Positions 1 to 5,221 of a stretch of DNA of 7,480 bases are shown piece after piece; position 1 is the stretch's first letter, and every line of letters begins with the position of its first letter. Source of the stretch: an uncultured Ruminococcus sp. (GTDB taxonomy: Bacteria > Bacillota > Clostridia > Oscillospirales > Ruminococcaceae); assembly GCA_902796865.1 (NCBI GenBank), contig CADBQZ010000056.1, forward strand, positions 1 to 7,480. The letters are read 5' to 3'. The notes under the pieces were generated by a model that did no database searches, had not been told where the DNA came from, and saw nothing but the letters and a program-made list of their open reading frames with translations. The position numbers were made by a program, and so were the translations under genes.

Positions 1-407
1 ATCTCAATTGATTCAAGCTGTGAATTGCTCGAATATTGTCCAAACCAGTAATTTTCAATTGAGCTTATCTTTGCATTTTTATCAAAAACTATTTTCTTGA
101 TCTCAGCGGAATGATTATTGTGATCAAACACTCCGCTCTTTAAAACGCCTTCGCCGGATACATAAAGAGTACCGTCATCTTCATAAAATTCGTATGTTAC
201 ACCCTCATCGGTTTGTGTCCATGTTGGTTCATCTGGTGAAGTAACATCTGCATAATCAGCGTCTGTTGCACCCGCATCGGTTTGTGGCGATGCTGGTTCA
301 GCATAAGCAGTATTGTTTGTGAATACGCTTATGTTCGTAGTCATAGGGCCTGCAACGATAGCAAGTGAAAGTACGAACGCTACCGTCTTCTTCCAATTCT
401 TTTTCAT
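1..407 (-). CDS. Secreted protein, probable BspA-type leucine-rich-repeat family, N-terminal fragment
   Basis: The frame is open from an ATG at 405-407 to the window edge and gives 135 residues, so the 3' end is missing. Residues 1-36 form a signal peptide: lysines at 2, 3, 6 and 7, a hydrophobic core at about 9-22, and an AYA cleavage motif at 34-36. A polar, acidic stretch with a 12-residue repeat follows (37-48 and 60-71). From about residue 72 the sequence has the layout of the region ahead of the repeats in BspA-like (LRR_5) clostridial surface proteins: acidic-Asp-Gly-Thr-Leu, a V-S-G-x-G turn, then I-K-K-I-V-F and a serine-rich I-x-S-I-E pattern like the start of a repeat. The start is fixed by AGGAGG nine bases upstream. 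The protein is predicted to be exported. Whether it is wall-anchored, carries an enzyme domain or has dockerin-like ends cannot be seen. Export is well supported; the LRR assignment is moderate. Confidence 0.7.
   Translation of the reverse strand, partial: MKKNWKKTVAFVLSLAIVAGPMTTNISVFTNNTAYAEPASPQTDAGATDADYADVTSPDEPTWTQTDEGVTYEFYEDDGTLYVSGEGVLKSGVFDHNNHSAEIKKIVFDKNAKISSIENYWFGQYSSNSQLESIE
174..300 (-). repeat. Imperfect 69-bp in-frame tandem duplication
   Basis: Positions 196-231 and 265-300 match at 31 of 36 bases at an offset of 69 bp (23 codons). Weaker similarity extends the copies to 174-195 and 243-264. In protein the copies read EPTWTQTDEGVT and EPASPQTDAGAT, 7 of 12 identical. They lie between the signal peptide and the first recognisable domain of the secreted protein, as expected for an expandable linker. 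Confidence 0.7.
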
Positions 408-416
408 GGTTAGATT

Positions 417-422
417 CCTCCT
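417..422 (-). promoter_or_regulatory. Ribosome binding site of the secreted protein gene
   Basis: A full AGGAGG lies nine bases before the ATG at 407. It decides the start codon of the edge-truncated gene and marks this as a real, well-translated gene. Confidence 0.85.
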
Positions 423-430
423 GTTTTAGC

Positions 431-472
431 GGCTTTGAGATCACCCCTTTAAAGGGTCAAATTCTTAAAGCC
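431..472 (-). promoter_or_regulatory. Stem-loop in the leader, adjoining the ribosome binding site
   Basis: Arms 431-440 and 463-472 can pair around a perfect 12-bp palindrome (CCCTTTAAAGGG, 445-456). In the minus-strand transcript the outer stem is 6 bp plus 3 bp with one A-C mismatch, and the palindrome forms an inner CCCU/AGGG hairpin. The stem ends nine bases from the AGGAGG at 417-422, so it could influence access to it. Read on the plus strand, the outer stem is an unbroken 10 bp with one G-U pair and is followed five bases later by seven T residues. The active strand is therefore not certain. Confidence 0.45.
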
Positions 473-485
473 AATAATTTTTTTA

Positions 486-558
486 AGGGAATAAATTTCA
501 GCCTGTTCTGTCGTATTGAATACTGAATCGCTTCCAAACACAGCTTCCAAACTCCCCT
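486..558 (-). promoter_or_regulatory. Candidate structured 5' leader element
   Basis: In the minus-strand transcript AGGGGA (558 to 553) can pair with UUCCCU (491 to 486). This encloses UUCAG (527 to 523) pairing with CUGAA (501 to 497) and a small GUAU/AUAC hairpin at 513-523. The whole leader runs from about 595 to 408, roughly 188 nt, which is long for an unregulated gene. I do not recognise a known riboswitch: the conserved blocks of cyclic di-GMP and lysine riboswitches are not apparent. The pairings were found by eye and short stems arise by chance, so this is tentative. Confidence 0.3.
530..552. repeat. Two direct copies of a 10-bp repeat, period 13
   Basis: GCTTCCAAAC occurs exactly at 530-539 and 543-552. 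A 13-bp period is not a codon multiple, so this is not a peptide repeat. It sits within the predicted leader of the secreted protein gene. Confidence 0.6.
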
Positions 559-567
559 ATCATGTTT

Positions 568-596
568 TACAGTTTTTGGTTGATTTTTAAACTGTA
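568..596. repeat. 8-bp perfect inverted repeat at the predicted transcription start
   Basis: TACAGTTT (568-575) and AAACTGTA (589-596) are exact inverted copies separated by 13 AT-rich bases. The predicted start of transcription is near 595, so the repeat would form a hairpin at the very 5' end of the RNA, or act as an operator just downstream of the promoter. Confidence 0.5.
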
Positions 597-601
597 TTTA
601 G

Positions 602-630
602 ATTATATCATATACAAAATCAAAAATCAA
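602..630 (-). promoter_or_regulatory. Sigma-A-type promoter of the secreted protein gene, extended -10
   Basis: On the minus strand TTGATT (630 to 625) is followed by a 17-bp spacer and an exact TATAAT (607 to 602). TG one base before the -10 makes it an extended -10 box. Transcription would start near 595. It is the best promoter match between lysA and the secreted protein gene. Confidence 0.75.
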
Positions 631-664
631 GTATTTTCTCTTAATATATTGTAATTTCATACAT

Positions 665-704
665 TTTGTACACCGTAAACGTTTAAGAATTGTGAATTTG
701 TACA
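665..704. promoter_or_regulatory. Cluster of three phased palindromes, possible operator region
   Basis: TTTGTACA occurs at 665-672 and again at 697-704, each containing the palindrome TGTACA. Between them lies the perfect 10-bp palindrome TAAACGTTTA at 676-685. Its AAACGTTT core resembles the central CG half-sites of LacI/GalR-family operators such as CcpA cre sites, but the outer cre positions do not match. Palindrome centres are 11 and 21 bp apart, about one and two helical turns. The cluster lies upstream of the promoter at 602-630. Confidence 0.3.
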
Positions 705-738
705 ATAAAATTTGTCAATTTATGCAACAGAGTGGTAT

Positions 739-775
739 AAAAAAAGAGCGCATCCGAAGACACGCTCTTTTTTTT
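739..775 (-). terminator. Intrinsic terminator of the lon-ysxC-lysA operon
   Basis: On the minus strand eight A residues are followed by a 9-bp stem (767-759 with 754-746) closed by a C(UUCG)G tetraloop, then seven T residues (745 to 739). Two stem pairs are U-G and G-U wobbles in the minus-strand RNA and would be C-A mismatches in a plus-strand RNA. The element is therefore directional and serves lysA. The A-tract touches the lysA stop codon. Confidence 0.93.
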
Positions 776-2073
776 CATATATCATTTCTTATAATATCAT
801 CGAGAGTTTCTCTCTTGACAGCTATTCTCGCTTCACCGTTTTTAACAAAAACGACCGCCGGTTTTGGTATCCTGTTATAGTTTGAGGACATGGAATAGTT
901 GTACGCTCCGGTAGCGCATACGGCGATTATATCACCCGGGACTGCTGTCTGGATAGGCATACCCTCACCGATGAGATCGCCGCTCTCGCAGCATTTTCCG
1001 GCGATAGTAACTTTAGTGTCCTTAGACTTGTCAGCCTTGTTTGCAACAAGCGCATCATACTCTGATTTATAAAGCGCATATCTCGGGTTGTCGGTCATTC
1101 CGCCGTCTATAGAGATGTAAGTCCTTATGTTTGGTATCTCCTTTACTCCGCCGCAGGTGTAAAGTGTAACACCGGCAGGACCCGCCATAGAGCGTCCCGG
1201 TTCTATAAGTATGTAAGGAAGCTTGATACCGAGCTTTTCACAGCTTTCCTTTACAGCCACTGAAACCTTTTCCATGTAGTTTTCATACGGTACAGGGTCG
1301 TCCTTTTCGGTATACATTATACCGAATCCGCCGCCGAGGTTCAAGTCGCTTATCTCGTATCCGGTATCCTTCTTTATATCGGCAATGAATTTAAGCATTA
1401 CTTCTGCGGCTTCGATAAACGGAGCAATGTCAAATATCTGAGAACCGATATGACAGTGAAGACCTTTAAGCTCAATGTTTTTGCATTCTATTGCCTTTTT
1501 AACAGCCTCCATAGCCTCGCCTGTTTCAAGAGCAAATCCGAACTTGCTGTCTATCTGACCGGTCTTTACAAAGTCGTGGGTATGTGCGTCTATGCCCGGC
1601 TTTATGCGGAACATGATGCCAACTTTTACACCCTTTTCGCCGGCTATCCTTTCAAGCCTTTCAAGCTCGTAGATATTGTCAACGATTATTCTTCCGACTT
1701 TGAGATCAACTGCGTATTCGAGTTCTTCGTCGGTCTTGTTGTTGCCGTGGAAGCAAACTTTATCAAAATCAGCGCCAGCCTTCAAAGCGGTGTACATCTC
1801 GCCTATCGAGACTACGTCAAGACCAATACCTTCATCTTTCATGACTCTGCACATTTCCTTACAGCAGAACGCTTTGCTTGCATAGCATACAAGACCGTTG
1901 CCGCCGTAGAATTTGTCTATACTGTTCTTGTAAGCTTTTGCGTGTTTTCTTATAAGATCCTCGTCCATTACATAAAGAGGTGTGCCGAATTCTTTTGCAA
2001 GTTCAACACTGTCCATGCCTCCGATTGTAAGGTGTCCTTTTTCGTTTACGCCAAGATTTTCTGATACAAACAT
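775..2073 (-). CDS. lysA: Diaminopimelate decarboxylase
   Basis: This cytoplasmic PLP enzyme removes CO2 from meso-diaminopimelate to give L-lysine, the last step of the pathway. The 432 residues fit the family length. The N-terminal alanine-racemase-type barrel carries YASK with the PLP lysine at K67, HIGSQ at 208-212 and the phosphate-binding GGGFG at 247-251. EPGRSMAGPAG follows at 291-301. The C-terminal beta domain has CESGD at 362-366, whose cysteine serves the active site across the dimer, and YNxxPKPA at 399-406. The ATG at 2071-2073 has AAAGGA ten bases upstream. An ATG eight bases further upstream is out of frame. It is the last gene of the operon, 20 bp after ysxC, and its stop codon abuts the terminator. 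No lysine riboswitch fits in that gap, so expression appears tied to lon and ysxC unless a promoter lies inside ysxC. Confidence 0.97.
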   Translation of the reverse strand: MFVSENLGVNEKGHLTIGGMDSVELAKEFGTPLYVMDEDLIRKHAKAYKNSIDKFYGGNGLVCYASKAFCCKEMCRVMKDEGIGLDVVSIGEMYTALKAGADFDKVCFHGNNKTDEELEYAVDLKVGRIIVDNIYELERLERIAGEKGVKVGIMFRIKPGIDAHTHDFVKTGQIDSKFGFALETGEAMEAVKKAIECKNIELKGLHCHIGSQIFDIAPFIEAAEVMLKFIADIKKDTGYEISDLNLGGGFGIMYTEKDDPVPYENYMEKVSVAVKESCEKLGIKLPYILIEPGRSMAGPAGVTLYTCGGVKEIPNIRTYISIDGGMTDNPRYALYKSEYDALVANKADKSKDTKVTIAGKCCESGDLIGEGMPIQTAVPGDIIAVCATGAYNYSMSSNYNRIPKPAVVFVKNGEARIAVKRETLDDIIRNDI

Positions 2074-2093
2074 CTTTTTTCATTCCTTTCACA

Positions 2094-2681
2094 TCAATCG
2101 TTTCCTGAAACTTCCTCTATCATTTCCCTTACCGTTTCAACGCCTTCAAAAGTCTGCGATGAAAACGGTACAACATGAATGTCATCAAAATACGGTATTT
2201 CCTTTCTGAATCCTTCCATGCGTTCTTCTCTTGCCATTTTTTTGAGCTTATCCGCTTTTGTAAGTATTACCGCAAACGGAAGCTCCGCTTCAACAAGAAA
2301 GTTTATCATATGAAGATCATCAGCCGTAGGCGGATGACGCATATCTATAAGCTGAAATATCAGCCTTATGTCTCTGTCCGAGCCGAGATAGCCCTCTATA
2401 AGTCCCGACCATCTTTCCTTTTCCGATTTTGATACCTTAGCATAACCGTATCCGGGAAGATCAACAAAATATATGTTTTCAAGTCCATAGAAATTTATAG
2501 TCGCAGTCTTTCCCGGAACGGAACTTACTCTTGCAAGATTTTTCCTGTTGAATATCTTGTTTATAAGAGTAGATTTTCCTACATTTGATCTTCCTGCAAA
2601 TGCTATCTCAGGGCGGTCACACGCCGGTATCTGTGAAAACCTTCCGTATGCCGCAGTAAATTCAGCCTTATTGTAATTCAA
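2094..2681 (-). CDS. ysxC: Ribosome-assembly GTPase YsxC/EngB (YihA)
   Basis: This small TRAFAC-class GTPase acts in late assembly of the 50S ribosomal subunit; the family is essential in several bacteria. At 195 residues it matches the usual length. All nucleotide-binding motifs are visible: P-loop GRSNVGKS at 30-37, the switch I region with T59 and T61 near PGKTATINF, DLPG at 74-77, TKAD at 141-144 for guanine specificity, and SS at 174-175. The start is TTG (2679-2681), chosen because AAAGGAGG lies five bases upstream, no in-frame ATG is nearby, and the product begins at the usual distance (about 25 residues) before the P-loop strand. It follows lon by 11 bp, an arrangement also known in Bacillus, which suggests joint expression and perhaps translational coupling. 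Synonyms are engB and yihA. Confidence 0.96.
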   Translation of the reverse strand: MNYNKAEFTAAYGRFSQIPACDRPEIAFAGRSNVGKSTLINKIFNRKNLARVSSVPGKTATINFYGLENIYFVDLPGYGYAKVSKSEKERWSGLIEGYLGSDRDIRLIFQLIDMRHPPTADDLHMINFLVEAELPFAVILTKADKLKKMAREERMEGFRKEIPYFDDIHVVPFSSQTFEGVETVREMIEEVSGND

Positions 2682-2686
2682 ATGTT

Positions 2687-2693
2687 CCTCCTT
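2687..2693 (-). promoter_or_regulatory. Ribosome binding site of ysxC, overlapping the lon stop codon
   Basis: AAGGAGG lies five bases before the TTG start of ysxC and its first base is the last base of the lon TAA stop (2695 to 2693). Ribosomes finishing lon would cover this site, so coupled initiation is plausible. The site settles the choice of the TTG start. Confidence 0.8.
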
Positions 2694-5035
2694 TATGACG
2701 CAGCAGTTTCTTCCTTACAGAGTGCTTCATTTAATACATCCTCTATCTTAGAAGCATACACAAAATTTATATTTTCCTTAACGGTATCATCTACTTCATC
2801 AAGATCGCCCTTGTTCTGTTCGGGGATTATTACCGTTCCTATCTGTGCCTTATATGCCGCCATGGTCTTTTCACGAAGTCCGCCTATAGGCAGTACCTTT
2901 CCGTGCAAAGTTATTTCTCCGGTCATCGCAACATCGCATCTTACCGGTATACCGGAAAGAGCTGAAACAAGAGCCGTTGTCATTGTAACGCCTGCCGACG
3001 GTCCGTCCTTCGGAACAGCGCCTTCCGGTGCGTGGATATGTATATCCTTAGTTTTATAAAAATCTGACGGTATATCATACTTATCAGCGATACTGCGTGT
3101 ATAGCTTACTGCAAGCCTTGCACTTTCTTTCATTACATCTCCGAGCGAACCTGTTGTCTGTATATCGCCTTTGCCGTCAAGTACAAGCACTTCAAGAGGC
3201 ATAAGCACTCCGCCTACTGATGTCCATGCAAGACCATTTACCACGCCGACTTCGTTTTCTTTGAGCTTATCATCATCAAAGTATTTTTCTGTACCGAGAT
3301 AGTCCGAAAGATTCTTCTTAGTAAAGCTGAGTTTCACAGCATCTCCTGCGATTATCGCCTTATCAGTCTTTCGGCAAAGCGATGCAACATTTCTTTCAAG
3401 TTCTCTTACACCGGCTTCTTTTGTATAATGATCTATCATGTCATATATTACAGCGTCGTTTATCTTCATTTGACTGCTTTTCAGTCCGTGTTTTTTCATC
3501 TGCTTAGGAATAAGGTGTTCCTTTGCTATATGGAACTTTTCTTCTCTTGTATAGCTTGAAAGTTCAATGACCTCCATACGGTCTAAAAGCGGTTTTGGGA
3601 TAGTATCCGTAGTATTCGCTGTAGTTATAAACATAACATTGCTAAGATCAAACGGAAGTTCGATATAGTGATCTCTGAATTCCTTGTTCTGTTCGGAATC
3701 AAGCACTTCCAGCATAGCCGAAGCCGGATCACCTCTGAAATCGCTTCCCATCTTGTCTATCTCATCGAAAAGTATGAGCGGATCAGAAGTGCCTGCCTGC
3801 TTCAAAGCGTTTATTATCCTTCCCGGCATAGCACCAACATAAGTTTTCCTATGTCCTCTTATATCGGATTCATCTCTTACGCCGCCCAGAGATACACGAA
3901 CATATTCTCTTCCAAGCGCTCTTGCGACCGATCTTCCTATAGAGGTCTTTCCGACACCGGGAGGACCTACAAGACATATTATCTGTCCGGATACTTTTTC
4001 GGTCATGGCATTGACTGCAATGCTTTCAAGCACTCTGTCCTTTACTTTTTTAAGTCCATAGTGATCTTTGTCAAGGACCTTCTGAGCTTTCTTTATATTA
4101 ACCTTTGACCCTGACATCTTATTCCACGGAAGCTCTAAAACTGTATCAAGATAGCTCCTTATAACAAAAGCTTCCTGTGACGATGAAGGCATTTTGCCGA
4201 GCCTTTCGGCATCCTTTACAAGCTTTGCCGAAAGATCATCAGAAAGACCAAGTTCGTATATCTTATCAAGATAATCGTACATCTCGTCATGCCCGTTATC
4301 ATCATCACCAAGCTGTTCCGAAATAACTCTCATCTGTTCACGAAGATAATACTCACGTTGATTCTTATCAAGATGATTTCTGACTTCATCATGTACTTCC
4401 TTTTCGATCTCAAGCACACTTATCTCATGTGCAAGATCGGCAAACAGTGTCGCAAGCTTTGTAAGTATACCCGGCTGTTCAAGAAGCTCCTGTTTTTCTT
4501 CATAATCAAGAGTTACATTATAAGCAATATTTTCAAAAAGCTTATATGGGTCTTCCTGCATCATTACCGCATCTACAAGCTCTTTCGGCATTCTTGGGAT
4601 AAGCTCTGTATATCTTTCAAATACATCTTTGACTGAGCGTACTATAGCTTCAAGCTCATCCGGATCAGGTTTTGTACGGCTGTAATCCGGAAGCTTTTTT
4701 ACCGAACAGTAAAGTACATCATCTTCCTTTTTGAATTCCTTTATCTTTGCACGGTAAAGACCTTCAACAAGCACACGCATCATATTATCTGGTGTTTTAA
4801 GTACCTGTCTTATTTCTGCGACAACACCTATATCATATACATCTGCCGCATCGGGATCTTCAACATATACATCTTTCTGTGCAGTAAGAAATATAAATCT
4901 GTCAGACTTTACCGCTTTCTCAACGGAATTTACTGATATTTCCCTTGCAACATCAAAGTGCATAACGAATCTTGGAAAGCATACAAGCCCTCTCATTGCA
5001 ACTGCCGGCAGTAATATCTCATTATTCTTTTCCAT
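2693..5035 (-). CDS. lon: ATP-dependent protease La (LonA)
   Basis: Lon is a cytosolic hexameric AAA+ serine protease that unfolds and degrades damaged and selected regulatory proteins. The 780 residues show the full LonA layout: N-terminal substrate-binding domain (about 8-200), coiled-coil linker (about 200-300) with the NQREYYLREQ motif at 225-234, AAA+ module (about 310-580), and protease domain (about 590-775). Walker A GPPGVGKT is at 357-364, Walker B ILFDE at 421-425, sensor N474 in TTANT, and the arginine of LLDRMEVIEL is R486. The catalytic dyad is S680 in KDGPSAG and K723 in GGLREK. Nothing essential is missing. It is the first gene of the operon, with its own promoter upstream. The start ATG (5033-5035) is preceded in frame by TAA two codons earlier, so no longer start is possible. 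No CIRCE or CtsR heat-shock operator was found upstream. Confidence 0.98.
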   Translation of the reverse strand: MEKNNEILLPAVAMRGLVCFPRFVMHFDVAREISVNSVEKAVKSDRFIFLTAQKDVYVEDPDAADVYDIGVVAEIRQVLKTPDNMMRVLVEGLYRAKIKEFKKEDDVLYCSVKKLPDYSRTKPDPDELEAIVRSVKDVFERYTELIPRMPKELVDAVMMQEDPYKLFENIAYNVTLDYEEKQELLEQPGILTKLATLFADLAHEISVLEIEKEVHDEVRNHLDKNQREYYLREQMRVISEQLGDDDNGHDEMYDYLDKIYELGLSDDLSAKLVKDAERLGKMPSSSQEAFVIRSYLDTVLELPWNKMSGSKVNIKKAQKVLDKDHYGLKKVKDRVLESIAVNAMTEKVSGQIICLVGPPGVGKTSIGRSVARALGREYVRVSLGGVRDESDIRGHRKTYVGAMPGRIINALKQAGTSDPLILFDEIDKMGSDFRGDPASAMLEVLDSEQNKEFRDHYIELPFDLSNVMFITTANTTDTIPKPLLDRMEVIELSSYTREEKFHIAKEHLIPKQMKKHGLKSSQMKINDAVIYDMIDHYTKEAGVRELERNVASLCRKTDKAIIAGDAVKLSFTKKNLSDYLGTEKYFDDDKLKENEVGVVNGLAWTSVGGVLMPLEVLVLDGKGDIQTTGSLGDVMKESARLAVSYTRSIADKYDIPSDFYKTKDIHIHAPEGAVPKDGPSAGVTMTTALVSALSGIPVRCDVAMTGEITLHGKVLPIGGLREKTMAAYKAQIGTVIIPEQNKGDLDEVDDTVKENINFVYASKIEDVLNEALCKEETAAS

Positions 5036-5065
5036 ATCTTAAAGCGCCATACGGCGCATCTCCTT
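5036..5065 (-). promoter_or_regulatory. Unusual lon translation start region: distant Shine-Dalgarno, hairpin and minimal ORF
   Basis: The only good Shine-Dalgarno sequence, AAGGAG (5065 to 5060), is 24 bases from the lon ATG, too far for normal use. The gap holds a 5-bp GCGCC/GGCGC hairpin with a four-base loop (5057 to 5044). Folding it would bring the site nearer to the start. The same stretch contains ATG GCG CTT TAA (5050 to 5039), a three-codon ORF nine bases from AAGGAG, whose stop is three bases before the lon ATG. Either a bridging hairpin or reinitiation could explain the layout. Confidence 0.5.
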
Positions 5066-5105
5066 TCCGAACAGCTTTGTACAGTCATAAGACCATAACA
5101 TTATA

Positions 5106-5135
5106 ATAGTGTCAGACGATAAAAACTGACAGTAT
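5106..5135. promoter_or_regulatory. Inverted repeat in the lon leader, candidate operator
   Basis: ATAGTGTCAG (5106-5115) and CTGACAGTAT (5126-5135) are inverted copies with one mismatch and a 10-base spacer. The repeat lies about 17 to 46 bases downstream of the predicted transcription start. It directly abuts a second TATAAT (5105 to 5100, minus strand) that lacks a -35 box. It could be a repressor operator, an activator site for that second -10, or an RNA hairpin. It does not match the CIRCE, CtsR or Gram-positive LexA consensus. Confidence 0.45.
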
Positions 5136-5157
5136 CATGCTTTATTCTTATTTTAAT

Positions 5158-5186
5158 ATTATATCGTATTTTTTTTTATTTTGCAA
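5158..5186 (-). promoter_or_regulatory. Sigma-A-type promoter of the lon-ysxC-lysA operon
   Basis: On the minus strand TTGCAA (5186 to 5181), a 17-bp AT-rich spacer and an exact TATAAT (5163 to 5158) form a near-consensus promoter. Predicted start of transcription is near 5151, giving a leader of about 116 nt before lon. It begins 36 bp downstream of the GGDEF gene stop codon, and no terminator separates the two genes, so readthrough from upstream may add to lon expression. Confidence 0.78.
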
Positions 5187-5221
5187 GTCATATTTTCACA
5201 TTAAGCGTCGGTATCATACTG

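Noticed and set aside
498..563. A 21-codon minus-strand small ORF in the surface protein leader
   Set aside because: It has an ATG at 561-563 but no Shine-Dalgarno, and the 13-bp direct repeat inside it falls in different frames, so the sequence does not behave as coding.
690..718. A TTGACA box (718 to 713, minus strand) as a second promoter of the surface protein gene
   Set aside because: The -35 is perfect, but the only -10-like hexamer (CACAAT) matches 4 of 6 and needs a 19-bp spacer.
692..880. A 62-codon plus-strand open frame beginning in the lysA-surface protein gap
   Set aside because: It runs through the lysA terminator and antisense to the lysA 3' end, has no ribosome binding site, and its composition is that of a shadow frame.
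1450..2064. A 204-codon plus-strand open frame inside lysA
   Set aside because: It is antisense to strongly conserved lysA sequence, with cysteine- and phenylalanine-rich content typical of a reverse frame and no protein family motif.
568..5135. A shared regulator for lon and the surface protein gene, because both inverted repeats contain ACTGT and lie just after the promoter
   Set aside because: Arms, spacer length and orientation of the shared five bases differ between the two repeats, so the likeness is probably chance.
5036..5221. CIRCE, CtsR or LexA sites upstream of lon
   Set aside because: I looked for TTAGCACTC-type, GGTCAAA-type and CGAAC-type elements on both strands and found none.
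5165..5221. An intrinsic terminator after the GGDEF gene
   Set aside because: Only a 9-bp GTATCATAC palindrome with a one-base centre is present. The A-run at about 5168-5177 (minus strand) belongs to the promoter spacer and there is no GC-rich stem.
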